Source: Blasia pusilla
Taxonomy: Eukaryota > Marchantiophyta > Marchantiopsida > Blasiales
Direction of reading: 5' to 3'
NCBI GenBank assembly: GCA_050084515.1
Contig: CM114275.1
Location: 23,126,001-23,190,000 of the forward strand
DNA: 64,000 bases
The notes under the pieces are model-generated. The model did not search any database and was not told the origin of the DNA. It worked only from the letters and a program-made list of their open reading frames with translations. The position numbers and the translations under genes were made by a program. The first letter of the stretch is position 1. The number at the start of each line of letters is the position of its first letter. Shown piece after piece: positions 22,021 through 35,377 of this stretch.

Positions 22021-25000
22021 CCCCACCTAATTGATAACTCTCTTTAACTGTTAGGTCTTGGTAATGGCCCACCGAATTGATAGTTCTACTAGGGGTCACG
22101 CATGGATTAATCTTTGGAGTGGTAGTTTAATTTTGGAGTAGTGGACTCTCCGGCGACAATGAAGTGTGGAGTGACTTTCAAGGTTTGGGAATAAGTCAAG
22201 ATGATCAAGGAGCCTTGAGAAAACCACATCAAGGCGAAAAACCGTGACATAGACTTGAGGCAAATGAACAAATGCATCGTGAGACAAGTCATGGTGTTAA
22301 GGATGGGGAACTAGTTGTGAAGATTTGAGACTTGACAAGGAGGGTCCATAAGCATGGAATTGTGTCCCTCTTTAAAGGACATAACAAGGCATAAGTTTGA
22401 GATGGGAAGTGACATCATAAGACCAATCCTAGATCACTAACACTGGTGAAAATTGATTGCAAGACTCCAGCGTCATGAGTCGAGATGGGTGGTAGCCATA
22501 GGATGAACAAAACATAACTTAGGAGTAGGATATGGTCCCGAAGGGCACCCAAGACGACAAAAAATAACCTTGAGAATTGTGAATGCTACCATGAAGCCAA
22601 TCTAGACAACCATGAAAGTGGATGGAGTTCATAATCTGTGTTTGGGTGAAAGGGCCATAAGTACTAGCAAGGGAAAATACATTAAAGGAAGGTTCCCTAG
22701 AAGAAATCAAGAGGTATCTAAAGGGAAAGACACACTATCCCTTTCGATAGCTCTTGATCACAACTTAACAAAGTTTTCAAGTTTTGATTAAATTATAGGT
22801 GGTGAGCTAATAAACTTTTAATAATGAAACTTGAAGGATTACTTGTCAAGCTCCTTGTAAGGTATGTAATGTGAGGGATCGGACAAGGGTTGACAAAGGG
22901 CTAATTTCAGTTTCCGAAAGAAAAGGATTTATACAAAAATCCACAACCTTAATTATTGCCATGTGTATAACCTCATAAGACATAAGACTAGTACGTGAGT
23001 TCCGACTCAAGTCTTCCACTTTGAAAATTTTCTTCATCTTTTCCGACTAGGATCAATATAGTTAAAAAGTGGTGAGAGAAAGGAAGATAACCTTCTAAAT
23101 AGTGGTTTTAAAACTTCACATATTTTTATTTTAAATGAATCCATGCTATTAAGGGAGGATAGCTTCTCTATCCCTACTTGACACATAGTATTGGAGCACT
23201 AAAACATCACAACATAAGAAACAACTTTTTTTACAAAAAAAGTAACTATTTTATCCATGTCAAGCATATTCTCTACATCAAACCTTTAATCTATATTGTT
23301 ATAAGAGAAAGTATAGATAGCTACTAGACAAACTAGTCTACATGTAAAATTTGAAAAGGAGAAAAGGGAAGAAGAAGAAAGAATTTCTCAAGCGAGGAAG
23401 AGAAGGTAGGATGTTTTTGTTTTTCCAAATAAGTAGGTAGGGTGAAATTTTTATTTTTTATTTTTAATCGGAGGTGTCATGCAAATACACATTGTTGCCA
23501 ACATACATCAACTGTCATGCACACAAGTCAAAGATTCATGTAACTGTGAATCCTAACTTATCAACACAGGAACGACTCGACAACCCCAATATAAATTTGA
23601 TAGCATGTATAAAATTAGTATACTAAACTCCAAGCATCCATTCACTGATGCACACTACAATAGCAACAAGAGATAATTGCAATGAACTCAATGTATGATC
23701 TCTCATCAATCCTAGCCTACTCTTACAAGAGAAAACCCAAACTCAATACACTAGCAACGCTACAACGTATCACGGATCCCAACACATGTCTTATCTAAAG
23801 AAGATGAGCTTAAATGAGCCTCATCTAGGATATACCCCATGTGGGCGCCTCTATGGATGACCTATGCATACAAGTTAGGCCATAAGCAACTTGGAATACA
23901 CATGCACTCACTCCATGGTTGCATAAAAATGATCAAGTTCATCCCTAAGATGGCCATGGACGGACAAGTTTGGACATATACACGAACATGGATTCTAACA
24001 GCCCACACTTATACACAAATAGGGAGAGGTGGAGCCCACACTTATAGCTTATGGTAGAATTCAAGGCAAGGGCGTGTGGGGCAATAAGGGAGGAGGGAGT
24101 GGAGGTGGAGGGAGGAAAAAATGAGAAAGTGCGGATCATAGAGGGAAGTGGGAGGTGAGAAAGAAGGGGGAGGAGGGGGGCCATATGGACAAATCATTTT
24201 ATACGACGGACATAAGTCACAGACATGGACATGTCTATGGACATGGATTTTGTCCATATACAAACTTGACTCATTCTCTACAAAATTTCTACATTACCTC
24301 TCATGAGAGCCCATAATCTATCATGCCAACTAACCCTAAGCCCGTTATGCCCAAGTAGCATATGCAAGAGACCAAGACATCCTAACATGCACCAATCCTA
24401 CAAGAAGAAAGGGGGGGGAACACCTCTCCAAGATTGCCAAACCTCATAAAGGAAAGGGTAATCTATGCTCATAGATCAGCTCCTAAGAGCAAATCCTATG
24501 TGATCTCTCAAAATAGGCAAGTATAAGATCCCTCAAAGGGCCTCGATACTATCTCGCCCTACCTTCCTTCAACCTTGATGGAGGAAATTCTCTTGGATTT
24601 TTTTCCAAAACTAAGGTATGGGTTCACTTAACAAGATGGTTACTTGAAATTTTTTGAATATTAATACATACTATGCAAAGAGGAGAAAGGAAAACGAGAG
24701 GATATAAGTTTAGGTTTTAAATATTTTATCTTAAATTTCATTTCATATTTCTAAAAACATGCAAAGTCTCTCTAAAATTTACCAAGTCTCCCTCTTACTC
24801 ATTAATTTTTTTTTCAAAAATCTAATCTTCTTATACTTTTGTTAAGTCTCCTTCTTATTCCTTTTTCACAACTTCTAAATTTTTTAGTTTTCAAGAAGAG
24901 AAATTTTAAAAATATTTTTGGGAAATTTTTGGATCCTTTTTTTCCAAAAGAAGTATAGATAAGAAAGATGTATTTTTTAGAATTAAGAGGTTCGAGTTAG

Positions 25001-25962
25001 ATTTTTCATTTTCAAAAATATTCAACCATGAATTTATCTATACCAGTAATTACTTTAGCTTGTCCCATCTTAAATTCTAGAATCCGAACATGTTTCCAAA
25101 TCTTCATACTATAATTCCTCTTTTATTGGGATTACCAAAAATGAAAAAAAAAGGGATTCGATACGAAAGTCCATGAAAACCTGATCGGATATCAAAAATT
25201 TATCCCTTAAAATTTTCATCACATTTCTACGACCAAAAATAATTTATAAAATAAACGGAAACACATGCTTTTCCCCCACTTCAATTTTGTTAGATTTTTT
25301 CACTACCGTTTTTCTATTCCAAATTACTAGTATTCGATATTCCCTTCACTGCGAGAATCTAACAGTTAAAGAGGAATGAGCATTTCATGTGCCGGGTAAG
25401 GGTCGTACCTAAGATTAAGGGTAGGGATGACGTTCGGATTCAGGACTCCACGAGTACATGCAATTTCTCAGAGGAGTGATGACAGTGCTCGAAGACGGGA
25501 CCATTGTTTGAATCCAATGCTCCGGGACCGTTGGTCTAAGAGGTTGATTTCAGGGTAATTAATGTATGTCGAGTCATAGGGCGCCGAGAACTAAAGTACC
25601 GGGCTTGTCTCCTCCCGGAACAGTCTCCTAGTAGCGCCACCAAAACAACCCGGGAGAGAGTTGCCGTTACTCTGCCCGCCCCGGTACCGCCGGAGAGAGG
25701 AGTATAGCAGCGCCGCTACAAGAACAATCGAGTTTGAGCCACGGGGAGAGTCAGACACTAGCCGGTATGGATAACCGCTACCGGGGTAGTACCGGCTACT
25801 GCGACAGCCAGCCATGGAGCTGTCTCAGGACAGGAAACTCTCCAGTTTCCCGTAGTGCCCTCATTGGTGAAGCTCATGCGTTTCCCCGTTGTCTATGCGA
25901 TCATATGGTGCTATGGTGGAATTTCGCCTTATAATGTCTTGTTAATATTTATGGTAAGCTCA
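22021..25962. other. AT-rich intergenic region, no gene
   Basis: No coding motif, RNA gene or complete element was seen in about 3.9 kb. Composition is AT-rich to about 25370, then shifts to GC-richer sequence at 25390-25930 with no recognised product. Confidence 0.5.
23476..23545 (-). repeat. Possible relic of the B repeat end
   Basis: GTGTCATGCAAATACACATT and the following ACAACATACAT-like stretch resemble the reversed end of the B repeat (GTGTCGTGCGCATACACATT). The match is short and diverged. Confidence 0.35.
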
Positions 25963-26033
25963 TCCTTATTATTATGGGAGAATGCCTTCTCCTCTCGCAA
26001 GCATCCAAGCTTTTGACACCTGGCATTTTCACC

Positions 26034-26096
26034 CAATCAGGGTGCTTCATGAGTTTAGATTTTAACCAATCAGGGTGCTTCATGAGTTTAGATTCG
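26034..26096. repeat. 31-bp tandem duplication
   Basis: CCAATCAGGGTGCTTCATGA and the following bases through TTTAGATT occur twice in succession near the Helitron 5' end. Confidence 0.85.
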
Positions 26097-26947
26097 TGCG
26101 CATACTTTCGTAGACATATTACACGTACTTTAGGGTTTTAGGGTTTCCTTGCGTCCGCCGCAATGTGTAACTGTTTTTTAAATTCAAATTTTGTCATGAC
26201 AGTTAGCATCGTGATGAGGATGCCCTATCCCACCTCGGAGGCGGCTTTCCTTGCAGGGTATTTCAAGCTTTCAGGGACTCTACCCCTGTTGTATTCATAC
26301 ATCACCACTCAGATGCTCGGTTACAGTGAGCTCAACATGACTCAGCTTTGAGGTTACTCCATGCCACCATATTTTCCAGGCTTAATAGTAAGCTTTATTT
26401 ATGCATCAATTTAATATGTGTATGGCTACTCTACCAGTTCTCAGAATGTCAGAGCTACTTGAACTCGATGCAGACATTGAGGCGAATGCAAAGCTTTTAT
26501 TCATGTGTACAGACGTTAAGGCAAGTTTCTGTTCACTCTAGGAGTTCTCGATTCCTCATGCGGTCTTACCCTTTGAGCGGAACTAGCTATCTGCTTACGG
26601 AAAAATCTGCTCTATGCTTTGCAGGTACACCAAAGACAAGGAGCAGTTGCCGGTTGAATTCGGCTTCTTGCAAAAACTCCACTTGAAGGCACTCCTCCAA
26701 GTTTCGACGTCTTGAGCAACTGCTAAGTCTCCTCAAGGGTTTAGCTCCTCCAAGTCTCAAGCATCCTCCTAGCTCCCGAATCAGCTCCTGCAGCTCCCGA
26801 ATCATCGAACTCCCGACTTGAGTTACTCGAGGTCCAACAAAAGCTCTTGCCGCTCTCGAATCATCTCCTGTGTATCCAAATCGGCTCGAACATCTCCAAC
26901 CCCAATCTCTGCACACATTCTAACGAAAAAGGTGCAGAAATACCATC

Positions 26948-27559
26948 ATGGCAACCAGAATGACAGCAAGAAAGTCCACACAGAGGAAGGGAAAGGGTCC
27001 TGCCAAAGCCACATCATCGAAGAAGCACTACGGTGTAAAGGAGAGTGATGTCAAACTATTGGAAGACTCCAAATGGTCTCCCATATCTCAGGAGGGGGAC
27101 GCCATCCGTGTGAGTAAATGGAGATCTCACTTTGGAGTAAGTCCTACTTGGGGGACAAAGCTCACCCCGGAGCATGCTCCAGGTTTTGAATACGTAGTAA
27201 AAGATTCTCTCCCTGTTGGGGAAGAGCCTGTTGTATCAGATAAAGGATATTTTCCAAAGCCAGTGGAGGGCTTGGAAAAACATGTTCGTGTAGCACTGCA
27301 AGGCAGCCCCGAGTATCGCCTTAGGAGGTCCACTTGTGAAAGAGAGCGCAATCTCGAAGCAACCTCTTTGAAGAAACGTATGAAAACACCGGGGGCCAAC
27401 AGGGATGAACGTTGCTCGACTACACAAGAGAGTTACCCAGATATCCCGGACTTGCCAACGAACCCTATCCCACATCCTCATGTGATAGTGGACACTCCTC
27501 AAAAAGGGAAAAGGGGTGAGGGTATGGTCGTTAACATTCAGATTAAACTCCGAGATTGA
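26948..27559 (+). CDS. Hypothetical protein, 203 aa, inside the Helitron
   Basis: Opens at an ATG in the context CATCATGG and runs 203 codons. The N-terminal 35 residues are Lys/Arg/Ser-rich (MATRMTARKSTQRKGKGPAK); the remainder has Trp-Gly and Pro-rich segments (SPTWGTKLTPEHAPGFEYVV) and a basic stretch near residue 140. No domain, signal peptide or membrane segment was recognised. Codon periodicity was not tested. It could be a captured host exon, a Helitron accessory ORF, or chance. Confidence 0.35.
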   Translation: MATRMTARKSTQRKGKGPAKATSSKKHYGVKESDVKLLEDSKWSPISQEGDAIRVSKWRSHFGVSPTWGTKLTPEHAPGFEYVVKDSLPVGEEPVVSDKGYFPKPVEGLEKHVRVALQGSPEYRLRRSTCERERNLEATSLKKRMKTPGANRDERCSTTQESYPDIPDLPTNPIPHPHVIVDTPQKGKRGEGMVVNIQIKLRD

Positions 27560-27747
27560 GATCGGGCATACAGTAGCTAGCTCAACACACATGTAAAGCT
27601 GAGAAATGGAAGCTTATCAAGAGAATAAAATCTCTACATTGAAACGATGTCACTATGTATGATGTCTCTTTCGTACATTACTTACATCCTTAAGTACTCA
27701 GCTTGAGTACTCTGGGACAAGAACAATCTCTCGGCCATTGAAGGGAG

Positions 27748-28105
27748 TGCCAAGTTCATGTCTAGAAACAGAGTGAGAAATCGCAACCCGAGTGGGCTCT
27801 GAACACCCGCTTAGATCAGGCCGATCAATAGCACAAAAGCTATTTCTGTCTAGCTGTAAACCAAGACAGGATCAGAGGAAGAGGGGACCCGAACAACACT
27901 GAGTGAGCACCTGTGTGCCAAGTACATGTCTAAAAACTGAGTGAGCAGCCGTAACCCGACCGGGCTCTAAACGCGGTTATGGGTAGTATTCTGTTCGAGT
28001 AGGATCCGACCGACAGAGAGAAATAACACGGAAGCCTAGAGAACCAAGTGCAAAACCAAGATAAGATCAGTGGAAGGGGACCTGAACAACTGAGTGAGCA
28101 AGGGT
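27748..28105. repeat. Tandem duplication of a unit of about 170-190 bp
   Basis: The block GTGCCAAGTTCATGTCTA...GAACAACACTGAGTGAGCA at 27748-27915 recurs diverged at 27917-28105. A separate 46-bp duplication follows at about 28570-28650. Confidence 0.6.
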
Positions 28106-29465
28106 GATCCGATTGTAAACCAAGAGAGGAAGGGGAGCTCCACTCTGTCACACCTCATTGCAACGAAGCCGCGAGAGCAGTAGCACACATAAGCGCCATG
28201 AAATGCAACAGCAAGAAAACACCTATGGATCAAGAGAATCTGAATAAGCTCTTCTGGGAGACTTGACATGTAGAGCATCAGCGAAAAAGGATCTGCGAGA
28301 AGACCGCTGCAAGACCTCACACTCAGAAATCGGCCCTAAACCCGGTCTTCCCTCTCCACATTTGTTCGCCCCTTCGGAACACGATTTTGAGTTGAGGGAT
28401 GTGCGCCCGTGGGTGGATCCCCAGGAATTGAGAGCACGTGGAGAGAAGTACAATTTGAGAACTCGTGATGAAAAGTGACAGTAGAGAGACACGAACAACA
28501 TCAGCATGCGACTTGGACTGAGAGCCCTCAAGAAATGTTCGAGCAGAGACCCGAACATGTTCGAGAGAGAGCGCGTGAAAGAGAGCGAAGAACTCGAGTG
28601 GATAGGAGAGAGAGTGCGTGAAAGAGAGCGAAGAACTCAAGTGGAGAGGAGCGGGGCCTCGGGACGCAGCCACGAAAGAGTTAGGGAAGCCGTCCGGGCG
28701 GAGCCACGAGCGAATGGTCGGCGCCCACTAGATGGGAAGGGGGTTACCCAGGTCGAGGATTAGGGCGAGGGTTGGGCCCAACGGCAAAAGCGCCGTTGCG
28801 CGCTTTCAACCGTCGGTAGAGGATCTAACGGCCACTTCTATGTGGGCCGTTAGATCGACATGGGGCAGATCAAGGGAACCTCCCGGATCAGGAGAGGAAA
28901 AATTCGGGCTAGGTTAGGATTAGGGTCGGGTTAGGTTACCAATCCTACCCCTAATCCGAACCTCATTTTTTTAAAAATATTTTTATTTTTACCAAAACTT
29001 TTTTACACTTCCATTATCTTCTTTTTTCTTTTTTCCACTCATTGAAATTTTTTTATTCTTCAAAATTTTCTTTTCACTCATTTTTTTTCTAATTTTCTTT
29101 CTAATCAGATTTTCGTAATTTTTCCCTTCGATTTTTTCTCGGCCTATTGTAGACATTCTTTCTTTTCATTTCTAAATAATGTCGTAATTGCCAAGTTTAT
29201 TAAAATGTTTTGTGGTGTCTTATGTAGATGGGGAGTGTTGGTAGGTCATTATTGGACATGGAAAGACAACTGTTGAGTGATATCACAAATACACTGATTG
29301 CGCAACATTTGTCAAGGAGCCATGTGAATGTACAAAAGAATCATTCTCCGATATAAGCAGATTGCTTTTAGGTTTTAAATTCGCATTTCCAAAATGACGG
29401 ATTCAATTCGTTAATCATAAGCTATATGTTTGTTAATCATGCGTTCTAACCTTATTGTTGGACAG

Positions 29466-31270
29466 ACTTCCCATTCCATCAAATCCTAGGGATTTGCGTG
29501 ACTTACGAAAATTGATGCGCGCGAACGCCCAACAAAAAAGGCGTACCCGTCGTAAGGACATATTAGCGCAAACAAACAAACATGGAAGATGAACTCCTTC
29601 CCGAGACATCTCCAACGTAAGTTAAGTCCATTCATGATCATTTAGCAAGTTGAAATTCCCATCTTGCATAGTCCCAACTTCTAATATTATTTTCTTTGTT
29701 TCTTAAATTTTTGTGTTATTCCAGACTTCACGTTCCCGAAAATCCTTTTGATACACGTGATTTCCGCAAGGTTGCACGTGGCGAAGCCCAGAAACAAAAA
29801 CGTGCCATTCGTGCGGATAAAATGGATGTTCTAAAAGAGAAAAAGAGGATCTACTATCGTGAGTACATGAAAAGAAGGAAAGCGCTTCATGTTAAAGCTG
29901 AGCCACCTTTGGTAGTTGAGACTATTCCAACTATTCCAAATGTGGAGATTTTGACTTCTAGAAGTCAAATCATAAGGTATCTATCCTACTTTTTTTTATC
30001 CTCATTCAAAATCGGCCATATATGATTTATGTCTATTGTCTATAATATGTTCAATTTTTTTCAGGCCTTCGAGTACAAATGGAGTGATGGAGGAAGTTCA
30101 TCTTTGATCCATAGAAGATATTTACGTATCACCAAGACCAACGCTTCAGTTACCTAACTGTGCATTCCATGAAGTTATTGACAATTCTTCTACTATCGGG
30201 CCAACTACCTACGTAACACCAACAGTTGAGTTACCTATGGCTCTCCCTATTCTAAGTGAACTATTGGAAGGTGTATATGAAGTGCTAGACAATACTTTCA
30301 CTCTTCCCCATCTTGGAAATGAAATAATGTCAATAGTAGGTCATGTGTCCTCCACCTCTAATGGAGTTGAGTTACCTACAAAAAGTGCCCCAGTACCAAA
30401 TGCTTCTATAATTCATGAGGGGTCTAATGTTGATAGGATAATAAGAGGAAATTCCTTACTTAATCTTGCAAAAAGATCAAATTTCCAGGAAAGTGATATC
30501 AGGAAGTTGCGATTACGCAGGAGTTTAAGTCCTACCAACGGTCATCTTACATTGGGTTCTATGACAGAAAGATGCCCATCATGTTTTGCCTTGCATTGGA
30601 AATGGGAAATGGTGAAAGGTACAAAGTTTAGTGACTCACCGTATGGCATGTGTTGTGGCCATGGGAGAATACATTTGCCCCTCTTGAAATCGTCTCCTTC
30701 ATTTCTGAAGGAATTTCTTTAAGGTGTTGGTCCTAGAAGTCTTCATTTCCTTAGACATGCTCGAGCTTACAATTATGCGCTTCACTTACATTTACTGGTG
30801 TGCACATAAATGAACAAGTTGGTGGCATGGGACACTTCAGGATCCAAGGAGGGATCTATCATTCTATTGGACCCTTACATCCTCATATAGAGGGGCATCC
30901 CCAATTTGCTCAACTCTATATTCATGATATTGCAAATGAATTGGAGAATCGAGGAAGAGTTATGTCTCGATCTTTAGATCTTAACATCGACATCTTGAAA
31001 GGGCTACAAGACATGTTGCATAAGTGCAATCCATATGTGAAGATCTTTTGTTGTATGGCATCTGAAGCAAGTGATTTTAATATGCGGATCATTCTCAAGG
31101 CAAGTAAAAGAGGTCTTGATGCAAAGCGGTATAACTTACCAACTACTTATGAGGTTGCGGAAATTTTATCAAGTGATGGAAGTGAACACGTTGAACATCG
31201 TGATATCATTGTACGACTATGTGGATGATGAGTGAAGCGCATATCTGACCTTAATGAAGCATAGTATGAT
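29466..31270 (+). pseudogene. Helitron Rep N-terminal region, decayed
   Basis: Three exons with GT-AG introns: 29466-29616, 29725-29976 and 30065-31270. Exons one and two encode parallel basic modules (LPIPSNPRDLRDLRK; LHVPENPFDTRDFRK). Exon three has the plant Helitron N-terminal signature: CPSCFALHW, CCGHGRIHLPLL, GHFRIQGGIYHSIGPLHP, FAQLYIHD, LQDMLHKCNPYVKIF and RRYNLPT-like KRYNLPT. TGA stops lie in exons one and three, a TAA at 30720, a frameshift at about 30790, and stops at 31226. It ends before the HUH nuclease motif. In intact elements the protein starts rolling-circle transposition. Confidence 0.85.
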
Positions 31271-31497
31271 ATGGGGAAGAGGCTAAAATGCATACGAGTC
31301 ATCAAGGGAGGAAGGGGTTATGAAGCCACGTCCTCTTTTAATAGTATAGATTGGAGGATTGCTCCTCTATTTGACACGCATCATTAACTTCTTTCAAAAA
31401 TACTTGTGTCATCTTAACAAGGTCTAGAAATTGGTAAAGAGAGCTAAGTTATTAAACAGGGGAATGCATGGCACGGCACCTTGCGGGCCCTAACTAG

Positions 31498-33217
31498 TTT
31501 ATATAATTATGGAACATAGGGATGTTTGACGGATGGAGGTAGGGTACAAGGAAAATGTTTTCATAATAGAGGCAATGAGAAAACCTTCTTTTGAATTGGA
31601 GTGCATCATTATTCTTGGTCTAAGTATCTTGCATAGCATGGGTTGTACACTAGTAAAAGTTATGAAAATTTATCATATTTTAAAATTGGGTGTTAAGTGA
31701 GCAGCATTCATGTTGGAATTCAGATCATAAACTTGGAAAGATGAAATTGAACTTAGAATTTAAAAAAATGAATAAAGGATATTGAGTAAAAGCTACATAT
31801 GTGGTATGTTGACAACTATGAGTTTCCCCGGTCAAGGGTACTTTTGAGGTGTCCGATAGAAGGAGTCTTTGCCTCGCCTTAATAATCATAAACTTTTCAT
31901 GAAACCAATCATTGCAGCTTACCCATGGTTTCCATGACAAAAATCTTTTTTAAGGTCTCCACCTTCCCATATGCCAAAATTAAAACTCTTTGTATAAGAT
32001 CCTCTCCCTCCCATTGACTTTTGAAACCATAACATTTTATTAGGGTTGTTTTAGTTTGCCTTTGTACCACTTGGGAAGTTCAATCTCCAAGTGTCTTTTC
32101 ATTACGGGCGACTATAACAACTCAAAGTTATAGTGATTGTTGTAACTCAGGTTTGAGTCATCCTTCTAATTCAATTTTTAATAAAAGGATAACTAAAATT
32201 TATTTTGGAAAATTTCCAATAAAAATACCAAATTATTAAAAAATTGGAATAATAGAAAATGGAAATTAAGAGAGACTCTTGTGAAAAAATATGTGACATT
32301 TATCCAAAATTATTTTCTCTTTGTAACCAATATTGTATAGAGATACAAACTTTTATTCTTAACACATTTAGCTGATTTGAATTTTGAGAGGATAGTTTAT
32401 TCAAGGTTCTTTCAAAATATACTAAATATTTTTTCATTGCCTTGTTCCTCCCAAAATATTCATTCATATAGCAAACTTTATAAATTTCAAAATTTATGGA
32501 GAAATAATTTTTGCATGCAAGAAGTCAAATCTCTCCCTTCAAAATGATATCAATCATATTCTTTCAAAATTTATGAATATTTATAATCTTTCCAAGAATA
32601 ATTATTTTAAAATTTTATATTAGTAAAATTCAATTCACTAGATTACAAGTTATAGAATCAAGATGCAAATCTCTTGGAATTGATGGCTTGGCACTAAAAT
32701 ACTATGAAAATTCTTACAAAAATACAAGGTTTTACTAACAAAGGAAATAATATTTATATTTAAAGAAATGAATAAATAAATTTATCGTTATTACTTAAAG
32801 GAAATAAGTTCACAATTCATATCACATCTCTTTCAAAATATATTTTTAATGAACTTTAGTAAGGAGTACTCACTCTCAATACTACAACTCTACTCATGTT
32901 TTGAATTAAATGGAAGGTGCAATTTCTTTGATAACCTTAGGGGCTATCGTTTATTTTCACTACAAGATACCCTTTAAAATAGTTTTATGTTTTATTATAT
33001 TTTTTATTTTTAGTTTCATTTACTTAAAATTTAATTTTACAGGCTTCTAGTGCATTTGGATTTGAACTTTAAAAAGCATTTCTTAGAAATTTGAGCTAAA
33101 ATAAATCAATATCCATTGAGACCTATACAACTTTCTATTAATTTGTGCAAGATGCTTTTATTTCAAGAGTTTTGGGAATACATGATTTTTTGAAATCATT
33201 CGATAAATGATTTCTTA
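31498..33217. other. AT-rich sequence, no gene
   Basis: No coding, RNA or repeat feature was recognised. Confidence 0.5.
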
Positions 33218-33430
33218 TCTATATTATTATGGGAGAGTGCCTTTTTGATTTGCAAACACCTCTCTGTTTGACACCTGGCAACGGGGCAACAAGAAAATGT
33301 TTCACATGCAACGGGCAACAATAAAATTTGAATTTATGTGCAACATTATCAATGTCTTCCCTTCACGGGCTATAAACTAACTCTTCAAACAATTTTTTAT
33401 CTCCCATGCATCGCACGGGCACCTTACTAG
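33218..33430 (+). mobile_element. Non-autonomous Helitron, 213 bp
   Basis: Begins TCTATATTATTATGGGAGAG after A (33217) and ends CTAG before T (33431). A 3' hairpin CCCATGC-ATC-GCACGGG at 33403-33419 sits 8 bases before CTAG, as in plant Helitrons. No coding capacity; it would rely on a partner's Rep-helicase. Confidence 0.75.
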
Positions 33431-34290
33431 TACAATCTAAGAACAAATTTCTAATTTCAATTGTTCATATCTTCCCAAAATTTTTCCATGATTTAAAAGC
33501 ATTTAAAAAAAATTATTTTAAATTATTGATGTGGCATTTTCTTTCTTTAAAAATAGGTTATTTCTATTCTTTCATGTAGATCCTTGACTATTTTGATTTT
33601 TTTTGGAAGAAAGAAATATTTAGCAACACTATTTTAACAAAACTCACATTACCAATTTGGTCCAAAATACATTTATATTTATTAAGCTTTTGGGTAATCT
33701 ATATTTTTCCAATTATTGGTTTTAAAATTTTCACGAACCAAAAGTATAATAATGATGAGACAATAAAACTCGAGCATCATCAAGATCATCAAGAGCATCA
33801 TCAAGATCTAGAGATTCATGTCTTGACAAAGCTTCAGGTTTTGTGGAGGTATTTTGATGAGGTTGTGTCTACATGACCTCAACGGATACGTGACCCTAAG
33901 CCTCGCCCAAAGCATCTCTAGAAATTTAGCTTTATGTACTTGAATATATTTCACCAAGGTATGCACTCTAACATATTGAACCAAGGAAAGATTTATGTTA
34001 TTTTTAAGGAAGGTATTGTTTTCCTTTGGGAATATATCTTTATTTATTAAATATATATCTAAAATATAATAATTTTCTGCATTTAGTCACTTGTATCTCT
34101 TGCTTTTTTCTACTTGGATTTTGGATTGTGTCACCCCTTGCTGATGTACAAACGCGGAATTGGCAAAAGAAAAACCCTATCTTAGCGGTCAGTACTTCCA
34201 AAATTTGGCCATTTTTGAATAAAAGTGCCACTATCTTTGCTTGCACAGAGGCAAGTAATCCAATGAAGAGTAAAGTCCCTGAGCATCGGA
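33431..34290. other. AT-rich sequence, no gene
   Basis: No feature recognised; one 89-codon open frame has no motif. Confidence 0.5.
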
Positions 34291-34761
34291 ACTAGAGAAG
34301 GAGGATGAATCGGAACTCAGGTTCCGATTCGAGACACGAGGACTGAGCCCCAATGGGTGCTTTCGGAAGTGTAGTTCCTAAATGAGATCGCCGTCCTCCT
34401 TCCCGGCTTCCTCACCATCGGAACCCTAGATCCACTCTCGAAATGAGAAGGAGGATCAATCAAAACTCATGTTCTGATTCCAGAGACGAGAGTCCCTACC
34501 TAAACGAGGCCTTTTGGAATTGTATTTCCCAAATCAAATCGCCAGCCTCCTTGTCGGATTCCTCACTATCAACACTAGAGATACACTACTCGAGATGAGA
34601 AGCACGATCAATCGAAACACAGGTTGCGGTTCCAAACACACGAGTCCCTACCTAAACTAGGGCTTTCTAAAACACCAGTTCCCAAATCTAATCACCGACC
34701 ACTTTCCTTACTAACTCACCACCGGATCTCTACTTCCGGTTCTCGAAATAAGCAGGAGGAT
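34291..34761. repeat. Diverged tandem repeat of about 150 bp, three units
   Basis: Units begin GAGAAGGAGGATGAATC (34299), GAGAAGGAGGATCAATC (34442) and GAGAAGCACGATCAATC (34597). A fourth unit is cut at AAGCAGGAGGAT, exactly where retroelement copy C/D begins. Confidence 0.75.
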
Positions 34762-35077
34762 TGTCACGTATTTTAGGATAGATTGGTGAGATCTAGTAGA
34801 GCGCCTTCGTGAGTAGCGGAGGACATGCTCAGTAGGTCGAGGATGACCTGTTAAGGCCACGGGAAACCTAAGAGAGCAGGTTTCCCCTTTGTTTCGACTC
34901 ATTTGGAGCCATATTGAGGAACTTACTATTTTAAGTAAGTACCATTTTGAGTATATGATCGACTTTCTATTTTTGGTAAGTATCCCTTGATCTCCTACAT
35001 CGGGTCAAGAGCCAAGGAGGTGACTTGGGAGCATAGGTTACTATGGAGAGAGCTTGGGAGAGGGGAGGGGTATACCT

Positions 35078-35157
<80 letters not shown>

Positions 35158-35340
35158 AGAGCTCATTCTCTTTGTTGAACCTCTTGGTATGATGGGGCGG
35201 AAGTATGGTCTTGCTTGCCTTGTGTGTGTAACCCAAGCCTCTCATTAGGAGAATGGGTTTGGTTTGACATTGAGAGAGACATGTGAGAGTGCACACATGT
35301 GAGAACTATGGTGTTGTGAGAGAGATTGAATCATATTTTA
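34762..35340 (+). repeat. A1 repeat of copy C/D with (GA)n expansion
   Basis: Begins TGTCACGTATTTTAGG. The TATA box is lost (GGGGTATACCTC) and a 73-bp (GA)n at 35081-35153 replaces the short GAGAGAG following it in copies A and B. Confidence 0.85.
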
Positions 35341-35377
35341 CAAAGAGAGGATTGAGTGAGTGAGAGAGCTTCATGGG

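Larger units (their letters stand above)
25963..31497 (+). mobile_element. Helitron, about 5.5 kb, decayed
   Basis: Starts TCCTTATTATTATGGGAGAATG after an A and ends CTAG (31494-31497) before a T: the Helitron pattern A|TC...CTAG|T. Its start and end resemble those of the 213-bp element at 33218-33430, including TTTGACACCTGGCA near the 5' end and a GCAT-GCACGG-CACCTT segment before CTAG. It encloses a decayed Helitron Rep N-terminal region (29466-31270), which supports the call. It lacks the Rep catalytic motifs and helicase, so it is not autonomous. Confidence 0.65.

Noticed and set aside
28263-28763. Short basic frames with Arg/Glu repeats
   Set aside because: They follow GAGAGCG-type repeats within the Helitron and match no family.
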